The notes under the pieces are model-generated. The model did no database searches and was not told where the DNA came from. It saw only the letters and a program-made list of their open reading frames with translations. The translations under genes and the position numbers were made by a program. Below are positions 44,981 to 55,916 of a stretch of DNA of 64,000 nucleotides, piece by piece; position 1 is the stretch's first letter; each line of letters opens with the position of its first letter. Origin of the DNA: Choristoneura fumiferana (lineage: Eukaryota; Arthropoda; Insecta; Lepidoptera; Tortricidae); contig NC_133478.1 of NCBI RefSeq assembly GCF_025370935.1, forward strand, positions 1,810,521-1,874,520, written 5' to 3'.

Positions 44981-45054
44981 TCAATGTCAATCAGAAAATA
45001 ATCAAAACGTTTCCACTGTACATACATAGGTAATAGTTGTTAGGCCGCAAAAGA

Positions 45055-45205
45055 AGTCAAAATATCTTTATTCAATTGAGGCTATAACAAGCACTTGTGA
45101 ATGTCAAAAAAAAAACTACCACCGGTTCGGAAAAACCTCTGTTGAGAAGAATCCGGCAAGGAACTCAACGAGGTATGTTATATTTTTAAACAAATTTACA
45201 ATAGA
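45055..45205 (-). mobile_element. LINE 3' tail, (GTCAAA) type, reversed
   Basis: AAGTCAAAATATCTTTATTC, GGTTCGGAAAAACCTCTGTT and AAGGAACTCAACGAGGTAT. Confidence 0.8.
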
Positions 45206-45640
45206 CAAAAGCCCTTTTACATTGCACCTTTTTTGTATTAGCAGTGCTGTCGGAAACACAACGTTTGCGAAGAAGAATGCTCCACATAAAATTTGGCTGA
45301 AAATAAATATTAGTAGCAAAGCAGTATAATAATATTTTTTAATATGTGCTTAAATATTTTAAAACATAAGGCTGCGTTTCCACCAGAGGAATGTGTTTTT
45401 CATGAACCTATTTACTGGTTCATGGGAACGCTTCATTAACTCGTACTAATAGCCTCGTAGCGCAACTCCAGTGGAAGCAGCTCAGCGGAGCGAGGTCTTT
45501 GTATATATAAAACAAGGAAAGGATGTATGCGAGAAATTTGTTTGCGAGGGATGTGTTACAAAGTATTCAGTTACTACTAGCGGCACGTGACTCCGTTCCA
45601 GCTCGCTTAGGTATTTAAATAGAGCCCGCTACACACATCC

Positions 45641-46246
45641 TCGCTACGCATCTTCGCGCCGCTTAGCTACCTCGCACTCCTTTAGTGGAAACAGTCACAA
45701 CGTTCCACATCCTCGCACCGCTCAGCTACCTCGCACATCTTTAGTGGAAACAGTCAACCACGTTCGACATCCTCGCGCCGCTCAGCTACCTCGCACATCT
45801 TTAGTGAAAACAGTCAACCACGTTCGACATCCTCGCGCCGCTCAGCTACCTCGCACACCTTTAGTGGAAACAGTCACAACGTTCCACATCCTCGCACCGC
45901 TCAGCTATCTCTCAAACCTTTAGTGGAAACAGTCACAACGTTCCAAATCCTCGCACCGCTTAGCTACCTCGCACACCTTTAGTGGAAACAGTCACAACGG
46001 TCCAAATCCTCGCACCGCTCAGCTACCTCGCACATCTTTAGTGGAAACAGTCACAACATTCCACATCCTCGCACCGCTCAGCTACCTCGCACACCTTTAT
46101 ATAGTGGAAACAGTCGCAACGTTCCAAATCCTCGCACCGCTCAGCTACCTCGCACACCTTTAGTGGAAATAGTCGCAACGTTCCACAACCTCGCTACATA
46201 TCCTCACACCGCTCAGTTACCTCGCACATCTCTCATGGAAACGCAA
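45641..46246. repeat. Minisatellite, about ten units of 59-62 bp
   Basis: The unit runs ATCCTCGCACCGCTCAGC, TACCTCGCACACCTTTAGTG, GAAACAGTCACAACGTTCCA. About ten copies, mostly 85-95% alike by eye, follow head to tail. Outer units are more diverged. Length variants include ACCTTTATATAGTGG (46092 on) and AACCACGTTCGAC (units 2-3). Confidence 0.93.
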
Positions 46247-46732
46247 CTAAGTATGGCAAATGAAATCATACGTATTCCATCGTAATTATTATCAAGTTAA
46301 TCTCTTTAAGCCATACCGAGTATCTTCCAAGAACCAATTCAGTAGTGAATTTCGCATTATGTGGTTAACGGAAGACTGGCAAGTGCCCGTAACACAATCT
46401 TCGGCCATTTTGGGCTCATGCCTGTAGTTTGAGATTCAGAGGGCGGTTGGACGAGATGGATTGGACACTTTAATTATTGTTATAATACTTACGTTAATAT
46501 GAACTAACTTAAAATAAAAATTACTATTGGGGAGTCTGAGTTTTCAGTGTATTAATAAATAACAGCTTGTACAATTTACTACTTCTTTTTAATATGATCA
46601 TCTTTTACACGTCGTATTCAATTGGAATATTACAGATTTCTTAAAATTGGTTATTATTCATAAAAAATATCGTCAATAAAAAAATGTTAAAAAATTATAT
46701 AGGTACAAAAAACATTGTGTCCGTTACGCCCT

Positions 46733-47347
46733 TTTTAGGGTTCCGGAGCCAAAATGGCAAAAACGGAACCCTTGTAGTTTCGCCATGTGTGTCTGTCTGT
46801 CCGTCCGCGGCTTTGCTCAGGGACTATAAATGCTAGAAAGCTGTAATTTTGCACGGATATATATGTAAACTATGCCGTCAAAATAGTACAATAAAAAAAT
46901 TAAAAAAAAAATTTAAGGTACCTCCCATAGACGTAAAGTGGGGGTGATTTTTCTTTTCTCATCCAACCCTATAGTGTGGGGTATCGTTAGTATCGTAGAC
47001 GATTTTTTGATTCAGTGATTGGTTTCCAAAATATTCAACTTTAAAGTGCAAATTTTCATTAAAATCGAGCGTCCCCCCTCCCCTCTTAAATCTAAACAGG
47101 TGGGTGGAAAAATTTGAAAAAATTCAGGATGATAGTAAGTACATATACCTATCAAACTTACATGGAAAACTATAACGGTTAAGTTTGCTTGAAAATTATT
47201 AGTAGTTTAAAAGTAAATAACAGCCTGTATAAAATTTACCTAAACTTGGCAGATTGCGTATAAAATACGAAATCCTTAGAAAAATATTACTATTTTTTTC
47301 GTAAAAACCTTATTTTGGGCGTATCCGACACGCTCTTGGCCGGTTTT
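46733..47347 (+). repeat. 'ACGGAACCC' dispersed repeat
   Basis: AGGGTTCCGGAGCCAAAATG to GACACGCTCTTGGCCGGTTT; the same layout as 5514-6152. A short reversed start (ACCGGCCAAGCGCGTGTCGG) follows at 47407. Confidence 0.8.
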
Positions 47348-47454
47348 TTCGATTTGTTTGAATGATTTGGCACAGTCTGCGTTCAATGCGATTACTTATA
47401 AAAAAAACCGGCCAAGCGCGTGTCGGATACGCGCAAAATAGGGTTCCGTAGCAG

Positions 47455-47565
47455 TGTTGGGCATTGATGACTAATGATTAGATACGTCAATCATGATTGA
47501 AGACTAATGATTTGTTAGTTTAGTCATGTTATTGTGATTGATGATTGATTAGTTTGATATTATAT
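47455..47565. repeat. TGATTGATGA-type simple repeat
   Basis: Imperfect GATGACTAATGATTAGA / TGATTGATGATTGATTAG units. Confidence 0.6.
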
Positions 47566-48044
47566 AAGCTGACCAACATAATAAAATCAAATCGAATATT
47601 ATCTTTGCCAAAACCAACGTCTTAAACACATATTCGCGTTAATAACTCATGTATAAAATAAAACAGTAAAATTTCTTTAATGACCTATCACAACCACTCA
47701 TCCATATTCAGAAAAATTATAATCTCACAGTCCAACATTTCTTCCAGCGGCGATGCCGGCGATTCTATTAAATAAACGAAGCAGAAATTAATTTGTAAAC
47801 TAATTGCTAGTTATTACTTCGAAGAATGAGTTCCATTTTGAAAGCTGAGATTCTAGTTTGTTAGTGAATTAATTTTGAAATTCCAAGCGCTTTTTTGTGA
47901 CGTTTCTACTGGGATGATATATTGTTACTTTCGTGATTCAGTTTTAATTTGTGATAAAGTGTATAAAAATAAGTAGGAATTATTTGTTTGTAAGATGCAA
48001 ATAAATGAAGTTTACACATATTTTATGTTTTAATATCATGTTTA

Positions 48045-48125
48045 GAAATAATTCCGATTCGTATTGGCGATCTCTTACATCAAAATAGCGAATCTACTGC
48101 GTTAAAAATGTGCTTGTGATGTAAG
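48045..48125 (+). mobile_element. Fragment of LINE 3' end
   Basis: AATAATTCCGATTCGTATTG and AGCGAATCTACTGCGTTAAA match 30940-31020 of the LINE. Confidence 0.6.
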
Positions 48126-48396
48126 TCATTTTTATTTTATAACAAAAACCGGCCAAGAGCGTATCGAACACACCCTGGACAGGGTTCTGTAGCCGTTACG
48201 AAAAAAATCCTTGCATACTTTATTTTATACATTGTCATGGTTGTTCATTTTTATTTTATTTTATAAGAAATTTTCTAAGTAGGTATATTTCATAAATTAG
48301 ACTTAAATAAAAGATATACATGGGCACAATACAACGCCGCCGTAGTTTTTCAGAGTAATGACAAAAACTTGCCTACCATTTTTCCTTCAAGCATTT

Positions 48397-48909
48397 GAAA
48401 ATACAAACTGAAATATTTATGAACAGAAAAACCAGAAAAATAAGACCATCACTGGGAATCGAACCCAGGTCCTCGGTATTCCGTATCGCGTGCTATACCG
48501 CTACACCACTGATGGTCAACGGTACCGACACGAATTTCCCTTATGCACCTCATATCTCAGCTTGTTTGTTTCTTATTGAGCCACTTAAGCAATGACGCTA
48601 GCGACATCTATGCCGTAGCCCTCATCGAGAAACTTTTTGGGTGAGCGGTTAGTTCCAATAGAGTGCCGAAAAAGTTTCTCGATGAGGGCTACGGCATAGA
48701 TGTCGCTAGCGTCATTGCTTAAGTGGCTCAATAAGAAACAAACAAGCTGAGATATGAGGTGCATAAGGGAAATTCGTGTCGGTACCGTTGACCATCAGTG
48801 GTGTAGCGGTATAGCACGCGATACGGAATACCGAGGACCTGGGTTCGAATCCCAGTGATGGTCTTATTTTTCTGGTTTTTCTGTGCATCTATATTTCAGT
48901 TTGTATTTT
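48397..48909. mobile_element. Large foldback element with a tRNA-like sequence in each arm
   Basis: The arms 48448-48640 and 48666-48863 are reverse complements with about two differences over about 195 bp, around a 25-nt centre. The outer ends (AATACAAACTGAAAT / ATTTCAGTTTGTATT) are also inverted. Each arm ends in a tRNA-like sequence (48792-48863 on +, 48448-48519 on -). It has a 7-bp acceptor stem GACCATC/GATGGTC, an A-box-like TGGTGTAGCGG, a T stem CTGGG/CCCAG and the B box GGTTCGAATCC. The anticodon stem does not pair well, so these are not functional tRNAs. Confidence 0.88.
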
Positions 48910-49213
48910 CGATGAAGTTTATTATTTTTACTAGGTATGTTTTCTGTGGTGATATATCAAACTTTTTCGGAGAACGCCGAGACCGCGCTTTGTTCTCGGA
49001 GCTTGAAGCCCCATTTTGTTCGAGTCTCTCATTAAGCTGGACTATTAATTAACTGAGACTGGAACTTAAGAAACTTGGTCCGAATTAGCGTTGAAGCAAC
49101 ATTAATTATTGATAATACCTTTCATTTTTATTCAAAGTTCTTTGCTGATTTTATTTGAAAGAAGAAAGATTTTATTTGCATTGTCGTCTAAAGTAGGTAG
49201 GTACATAAAGCCG

Positions 49214-49240
49214 CATTCTCTCTCTCTCTCTCTCTCTCTC
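49214..49240. repeat. (CT)n microsatellite
   Basis: About 13 CT units. Confidence 0.9.
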
Positions 49241-49599
49241 TACGCTTGTGATGCGACACTACACAACACAAGCCGTCACTATGAAACCGATTCCGTTCTG
49301 ATGCGTCACGACACAACACGACAAATAAATGTGAATACGGCTTAATCGTACTTTAACTTTCAACTCAATGTAACCGTTGAAAAGTCCCACCACGCGGAGA
49401 TGATCCTGGCTGAAAGTAGTCGGGCTTTTTCTTGAAACTTTAAACGTTTACACGCTTGCGCTTGTGAAAGGTTGTCGTAGCTTGGCAAGCGTAAAAATGT
49501 ACAGAATTCTGCAAAAGCCGTGTCACATTCGTTCCGGTGCAGGTGTTCAGGCGACAATGTGGGGTATTGACGAGCGAAACAGGCGCCATTATATGGAGT

Positions 49600-49800
49600 G
49601 GGCGCAGGGGCGTCTTTACCTATAGTGCAGGGTGTGCGTTGCACACGGGCGCAGTGGTCTTAGGGGCGCCGGCCGCGGCACTTTGTACCTATTCCATTTT
49701 GACCGCGCTTTTCCTAGATGGCGCTAAAGTAATAATTGCACACAGGCGCTACATGGGCTAAAGACGCCGCTGAGTGGGCGCCAGTGGCAGCCGGAGAAAC
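49600..49800. repeat. GC-rich repeat, 'GGGCGCAGGGGCGTCTTTAC' type
   Basis: GCGCAGGGGCGTCTTTACCT near the left end and GGGCTAAAGACGCCGCTGAG near the right end are partly inverted, and GTGTGCGTTGCACACGGGCG lies inside. It looks like a decayed dispersed element. No coding call is made. Confidence 0.45.
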
Positions 49801-49814
49801 AAATAAAGTGCGAA

Positions 49815-49930
49815 TGTGAGTCAAAGTCAAAAGGCCTTATCAAGCACTTATGAATATCAAAAAAGTCTACTACCGGTTCGGAAAAGCCTCAGTTGAGAAG
49901 AATCTGGCCAGAAACTTAACAAAGTAGTAT
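49815..49930 (-). mobile_element. LINE 3' tail, (GTCAAA) type, reversed
   Basis: GAGTCAAAGTCAAAAGGCCT, CAAGCACTTATGAATATCAA and GAGAAGAATCTGGCCAGAAA. Confidence 0.75.
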
Positions 49931-50439
49931 TGACTCTTAAAGACATAACCAGCGAAGCTACTCCGAAACACGAAAATCGAAGTTCGTGTCGTTCGGTCCC
50001 TTTGACACTTATACTACTAATACGAGAGTGAAAGGGATGATACGATACGAATTTCGATTTTCAAATTTCGGAGTAGGCCCTGCATGCATTCTGTAGGGAG
50101 CGCTAGTGCTGCTGGCGTACTGTCGCGGCGCAAACTGCCAACTGCCTACCCTGGAATCAACCTAGCACACCAAGAGGTCGTATACTAACGTGTGGGCGCT
50201 CACGATCACATTCACCATCTCTTCCTACCCTCATCATAATAATATACTGTGTGGCGGAAAGAAAGGGTGAAAAGTGTTTTTTGAATGTGTTAGATAATAA
50301 ACTCTCAGGTTCAAACTAATATAGGATAATGTTTCGTAGCAGTGATCACTAATAAAAAACAGTGAAATTTATTTTCAATTTTTTTAAAGTTTTTTCGTAG
50401 TATGAGATGTGTTCGTAACACTACAGTAATATTATTATT

Positions 50440-50640
50440 AATAGCTATTGCCCACGCGCAAAATATATATTTCGTGGGAAATATGTACTTATTGGGATAA
50501 AAACTATTCTATGGCCTTCCTCAGGACTCCAACTATCTATATACCGAATTTCATCTAAATCGGTCCAGTGGTTTAGACCTGTTGAGGTAACAAACAAACG
50601 AACATACTAACAAACTTTCGCATTTATTATAATAGTGGGA
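50440..50640 (+). repeat. 'TTTACCCGCGGCTTCGCACG'-family repeat, right part
   Basis: TTGGGATAAAAACTATTCTA, ACCGAATTTCATCTAAATCG and ACTTTCGCATTTATTATAAT. Confidence 0.65.
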
Positions 50641-51029
50641 TTCCAACTTTTGAAATACTCACCCTTTTCTCTCTCACTCATGTATTCCCTGCAGCAAAAA
50701 TAGCGCACGTTCATTCTCCCCGCTTATACTGGGACGCTTACTCCCGCGCAGTCTCCCCACAGACATCAAGAACAGCTATCTCAAAACAGCCCAGTGAAAG
50801 CGCATTCATTCCCAATGAGTTATTTCCGCAGTGGGGTCTCTGCACGGAGTTATGGCTACCGAATACTTCGATTGGATTGCTACCTTAGTTATGGCAGAGA
50901 AGGTACGAAACATAAATATCGATAGGGAAATGGAGTGTGATGGCGATATTAAAAGAAACGGCGGTGTTTGGATTTTTTGGGGCGGAAAATGCGATGTTTT
51001 GTCTTAGACTTGCACAAAGCGTTGGAACA

Positions 51030-51375
51030 GGAGATTTTTAAGGTTCCGGAGCCAAAATGGCAAAACGGAACCCTTATGGTTTCGTCAAGTCTGTCTGTCT
51101 GTCTTTCCGTCCGTCCGTATGTCACAGGCATTTTACTCGAAAACTACAAGATGTATATCAGTGTTATAAGTTTGACCGCTATGTGTATCTGTGTGTCTGT
51201 CTGTGGCACCGTCTTAAAGGGGTGAACCGATTTGAATGCGTTTTCTTTATTTGAAAGCGGGTTTCTAGCGATGGTTCTTAGACATGTCTTAACAAAATCG
51301 GTTCAGCCGTTTTTGAGATATTGAACTTTGAAGCGACAATGTCGGGGGTTTTCCAACTTTTGTCGGTTAGGTTAT
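51030..51375. repeat. Chimeric repeat
   Basis: The left part (AGGTTCCGGAGCCAAAATGG to TTTACTCGAAAACTAC) is the start of an 'ACGGAACCC' repeat. The right part (GTGTTATAAGTTTGACCGCT to CGGGGGTTTTCCAACTTT) is a reversed 'GAACCGATTTTGATGAAAC' repeat. They are fused at about 51150. Confidence 0.65.
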
Positions 51376-51702
51376 TTTAGTGTTAAAATGTACCTACCTA
51401 GATCTAGACAGTGCATAAATATGTAGCTACTTTCTTACTGCTTCCCGATTCAGTTCTTTACTATGGATATTGTAACTAAATTGTAACAAAATAGCTTTTT
51501 GGTACTAAACTTGGAAATCCTATGCTAATAAACCAAAGACTTTGCGAAAGCCCCAAATCTTTTACGACCCCTTCAGTATACGGAAAAGTTCAAAAGGTAC
51601 TAGGTACACGTACCTGATGAACATTTTCAAATTTTATTGTTTTGTAGAGCGTTCTAGATTTAGATTCGTCTTTGTTTTATGGTTTTGGTGCCCCGCAGAA
51701 AA

Positions 51703-51828
51703 TGATGATGATGGTGGTGATGATGATGATAACGTGGTGCTGGTGCTAATAATGATGGTGATGATGTTGATTATGATAATGATGATGACGGTGATGATGG
51801 TGATGATGAAGATGATGGTCCAGCAAGC
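51703..51828. repeat. TGA/GATGG-rich microsatellite before the TM3 exon
   Basis: Imperfect GATGATGATGGTGGTGATG units over about 125 bp, ending about 30 bp before the exon at 51858. A 98-codon frame over it is Met/Asp low complexity and not coding. Confidence 0.85.
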
Positions 51829-51857
51829 GGGGGACTAATGGCTTGTGTCTCTTCCAG

Positions 51858-51967
51858 TTCAACGGAGCTTGGGGCTTGCCGGCGCTGGTCTGCGACTGCT
51901 ACATCGCCATGGACGTCACCTGCTCCACCTCTAGCATATTCAATCTAGTCGCCATATCTGTTGACAG
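51858..51967 (+). CDS. Dop2R: Dop2R exon: TM3
   Basis: The exon encodes 36 codons plus two bases, starting FNGAWGLPALVCDCYIAMDV and running to FNLVAISVDR. It covers the end of extracellular loop 1 and TM3. It has the Cys that forms the conserved disulfide with loop 2 (in ALVC), the Asp of AMDV that binds the amine of dopamine, the CSTSS turn typical of D2-like receptors, and the Asp-Arg of the DRY motif. The acceptor is TTCCAG ending 51857; the donor is GTGAGG at 51968. The DRY Arg codon is split (AG|A) and completed by 56845. A Met/Asp-coding microsatellite of TGA/GATGG units lies within 30 bp upstream. The preceding TM1-TM2 exon is not found in the 27 kb between the gap and this exon. Confidence 0.95.
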
Positions 51968-52390
51968 GTGAGGCTGATTCAATAATTCATAGAAAACACG
52001 AGGATATGCCATAAGTAAGCCCCTTTGTGCCGAAAGCAGTGTCGAACCACTTCATTTCCCATAATCTCCATTTGTCATAATTTTACTTGCCATACCAACG
52101 TTTACCATAAAATATATAGAACCGTGCTGTTTTTAGGATTTTTTTAAATGACATCCTAAAGAATGCAGTAGGTTTGGTTAGTTTAGTATCACTTCGAAAG
52201 AAAATACTTTTTCAGAAATAAATTACATTATTACAAATTAAAATTGTGGAAAACGAATTAAGTCATACAAAATTTGGCCAAACGATAGAGAAACATCACA
52301 AAAAGCTAACGCATTTCAAACTTTAAGCCAGTTTAATCTAAATACTAAAATGAGCGTTTCCCTATGCCAAATTATAGCTTCCTAGCAAGG
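51968..52390. other. Dop2R intron with a phrase-repeat cluster
   Basis: 52035-52115 holds CTTCATTTCCCATAATCTCC, ATTTGTCATAATTTTACTTG and CCATACCAACGTTTACCATA, the phrase type also seen at 44455. Confidence 0.45.
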
Positions 52391-52399
52391 TTCGGAACA

Positions 52400-52965
52400 G
52401 GTTTATAAAATAACGGTAAATACCGGTTTATTTTCGGTTTAAGAAGAAAGAAAGAAAGAAGACATTTATTCACTTACACAGAAGACACACATATCCAGCA
52501 AAATTAACACAAATAAAATAAAAAATTACAGAAAAATACATGAAAACACGAGAACATGAGAACTTAACTATAACCTAAATAAACCGGTTTATTCGACGAG
52601 TGAAAGCTGGCCGGCCGCAAGGCTCGGAACCGGTTTATAAAATAGCGGTAAATATCGGTTTATTTCGGTTTAACTCCGAACTTTCATAAAAATGCGATGG
52701 TTTTTAAGAACTTAACTATAACCTAAATAAACCGGTTTATTCGACGAGTGACAGCCGGCCGGCCGGCGGCGGACGGCGACGTTTATCCTGCGACGGAATA
52801 AACCGGTTTTTATTGTTCTAAACCGGTTAATCTGACAAGAACTTTATGGAAATGTTCCCTTAAAAACCGGTTTAAAATAAAACGGTTTCGCGAACGAAAC
52901 CAAAATGAAAAGGTTTTGCGCCAAGTACATAATAACGGTTTGGAAATTTAACCGGTATCCGAGCC
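52400..52965. repeat. Intronic repeat with an AACCGGTT palindrome cluster
   Basis: Six exact AACCGGTT sites lie within about 290 bp (near 52582, 52628, 52732, 52800, 52821 and 52865), plus near matches on both sides. A 40-bp direct repeat (CTTAACTATAACCTAAATAA ... TTCGACGAGTGA) occurs at about 52563 and 52710. A GAAAGAAAGAAAG run lies at 52445. Confidence 0.75.
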
Positions 52966-52969
52966 CTGC

Positions 52970-54600
52970 TTCCTAGTACTAAAAGTCTCTGGGCTAAACC
53001 GACAGGCAGGTAGACAGAAGGACATAATGTATGTAAAGGCTTTAATTTTTTCTATTTCAACTACGGCACCATAAAAAGTAATTCGCTAATACTGTTAAAT
53101 CTACTTAGGTACACTGAAGTTAGAATCCACATGCATTATTTATTTTGATAGCCATGCAAACAACGAAAGAGAACAAATTGAAATAGTCTTCAGGAGTCGT
53201 AACAGACACAGCAAGCGTAATAATAACCAGTGAGGAAACTCCGCCGTCTAAGGGACACTAGGTACCCAGTGTAGGGCAGGGCTGTGTACCACAACGTTAA
53301 TTTCCCAAACAGTCCAACCTTTGGGATTTTTTAGAGTAACTCTGACGTACTATACGTATGATTGCCCTACATGTAAGCATTTTAGAATAACGCGTAGCTA
53401 GGGGGCTACTTCGTATCGTACCGTCCCTCTCCCTCTCGCATTAAATAACATTAGTGTCAGCGGGACAGCAAGATACGTAGTTCTAATTTTGCACTTCGTA
53501 GCATAGGGGCTGATGCTCACCAGCATGACTCTAAGCACAGCCCAAGAGCCTCTTTCATCACTCACTGATACATTTTATGCAACAGGTAAATGTGATGCCG
53601 TCTCTATTTTTTTGGACGCGGCAAACAGAGATGGCATTATAGTTAACTTTCACATAATATAATTTATCAATCTATGGTTAAACAGGCGCTTAGTGCTCGC
53701 TGGGTTACCTGTTAAATTGCATAGAGTTTTAAAAAGAATAATAGACGAAATAAAGTCATTCGATTTAAAAAAAAAACTCAGAAATTGATAACTTTACAGG
53801 ATTGTCTAAAAATAGGCCTAACCTAACCTAAATCAATCTGTACATTACAGGATCTTAAAAGTTCGTTGCGACAATGGTTTCACCGAAAAATATGTTATGA
53901 CTTATAATATCATATGGCGATTTTGTGTTTCGTCCTTTATTCTTTTCAAGCTTTCTTAGGTTTGCACAATCTAACGTTAGGACCGATACAAAAGAGTACG
54001 CTAACTATATTCTTATTTCGCTATGGAACAGGTGAAATCCTATTATTAAAAGTAAATGTACTCTGGAACGCTAATTTACTTCAAGACATTGCGTAGAATT
54101 TTACCTATGGTTAGGTTAGTTTTATAAAAATCCTGAGAAATTTACTGTTTCAGAGTAAAATGCATTTGGCCAAATGAAACATTTGCGAAACGAACCATTT
54201 GTAAAAAAAAATGGCGAAATGAAAGGATTCCAAACGTTCGTCACGAGTGTTCGTCACTGTATTTAACTCTATGTCATTAGCAATAGAAGTGACAGCAGGG
54301 TGCCATCTATTGGGCCATAGTGTCAAGCACTTGGACGTTGACCTCGCGTATTGATTCGATAAGGATGCTTCAGACGATACACATTTGTATGCAAAGGGTG
54401 ATTAGTATCGTCTGGGGGCACTTTATGTAGAGTTCAAGTGTTTTGAATGTTAAACAAAATAATGTTTAAACTATTTATGAGTATTATTTTCTGCAAACAT
54501 TTGTCTTTGCTTATGATTTTCTTTTATACAATAGACTGACTGTTAAGAGAAGTGGGGAGGGGGGGGACACAGTCAAGTCCCATTTTCTTAGGAACGAATC
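52970..54600. other. Dop2R intron, no exon recognised
   Basis: Contains a repeat at 53395-53515 (CGTACCGTCCCTCTCCCTCT, GCACTTCGTAGCATAGGGGC), the hairpin at 53590-53641 and a phrase-repeat patch at 54150-54235 (CATTTGGCCAAATGAAACAT, AAATGGCGAAATGAAAGG). Confidence 0.45.
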
Positions 54601-54602
54601 AT

Positions 54603-54785
54603 CATCATCATTATTATTTCGGCCTATATACGTCCCACTGCTGGGGAGAGAGTGAGTGAATGAGAGAGCTTGAGCGGTACCTCGCATATGCGTGCAGGTT
54701 GCTCCACAATGCTTTCCCTCGCCGTAAAGCTCATGGTTAGTTTCAAATGTACTCGAATGCACGACACTGCTTGAGAAGCCATATG
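54603..54785 (-). mobile_element. SINE family B, reversed, with internal deletion
   Basis: A CATCATCATTATTATT tail at the left, GCCTATATACGTCCCACTGC, then GTGCAGGTTGCTCCACAATG, and the head region lost near 54785. Confidence 0.7.
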
Positions 54786-54850
54786 TTTAACCACTAGTAT
54801 CAAGTCGAAGTTAAGTTAAGTTAAGTTGCCATATTCTAAGAAATAAACAT

Positions 54851-54878
54851 ATTATTATTATTATTATTATTATTATTG
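54851..54878. repeat. (TTA)n microsatellite
   Basis: About nine TTA units. Confidence 0.9.
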
Positions 54879-55204
54879 TTAAAAGTCTGTAAATTATTGG
54901 ATCTGCGTAAAAATTGAACCTTAAATTCAAGCTGTCGGAACAGTCTCCCCGCTTAGTTATGGGGGCACATCGGCCACTGCATTGGAGGTATATTATTGTA
55001 AAATCTGACCAACTTAGAAAAGTTCAATCCCCTTCCCCACGACAATCATTTCAAAATTCAGTAGGTATAGCTATCTCAAAAATGGCCTGCCTGGAAGAGA
55101 TCGTTCTAAGCCGCTAAGCCGACTATTGCTTACCTTGTAATTTTCTCTATATGTACCTACCTGTTTTTTGTATTGCTTACTATTTGTGGTGTATAATAAA
55201 GAAT

Positions 55205-55420
55205 CATTGTTTTGTATTGTAATGGCTAAACCGATTTTAATACGGAAATTATGTAATACATAGCTAAGCAACACTGCAAAGAAACTCGCTTTCACTCTAA
55301 AAAATGCATCGAAATCGGTCCATCCGTTTGAGAGCTACGTTGCCATAGATAGACGGATAGGCAGACAAATATTAGCATCAAACTTATGAAACCCCTCTTT
55401 TAGCGTCGGGGGTTGGAAAA
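55205..55420 (+). repeat. 'GAACCGATTTTGATGAAAC'-family repeat
   Basis: GCTAAACCGATTTTAATACG, CGAAATCGGTCCATCCGTTT and CCCCTCTTTTAGCGTCGGGG. Confidence 0.65.
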
Positions 55421-55916
55421 TCAATATATTTTTAGGGAAAAAAATTCAACACTGCTCTTTGGCTCCACTGATTCTCATTCTCATGCATATGCAAAGTACT
55501 TACCTAATAGAAAATATTACTAAACTCTAAAATGCTGAAATGCATAGCACTAGCGATAAACATTCACTTGGAAAACGGACCATTTCCGAAGGATTTTTAT
55601 TTTCTTGCTGACCCGAGATTTCTACGCTCGGAATGTTTATATGGTTTTTATTGAGCAATTTTTACCGTGGCAGGGTATTTTCCAGGAAGAGTCGCTATTT
55701 TTAAGCGGCATTGAAAATACTTTCATTATTTTATTTATTTTCCTAATACCTACATGTATTACTATTAAAGATACGAATTTTTACTGAACAAAATTTTTCG
55801 ATTTTGTAAGAGACTTTATCAATCTGTGCGCGAATTGGCGGAACACCGCTCGGCGGAGCTCCTATTTCAACGTAGTTTTATTCTTCCGCAAACGATTAAT
55901 GTTTTCGGTTGGGTTA

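Noticed and set aside
45641..46246. CRISPR-like array
   Set aside because: The whole unit repeats, with no unique spacers between constant repeats, and the genome is eukaryotic.
48448..48863. Two apparent tRNA genes in opposite orientation
   Set aside because: Acceptor and T stems pair, but the anticodon stem does not. Both lie in the arms of a repetitive foldback element with relatives at 1515 and 17455.
49537..49761. 74-codon GC-rich frame
   Set aside because: It overlaps a GC-rich repeat with inverted ends and shows no protein family features.
51542..51838. 98-codon + strand frame rich in Met and Asp
   Set aside because: It is a translated TGA/GATGG microsatellite, with no family resemblance, and lies just upstream of a real exon acceptor.
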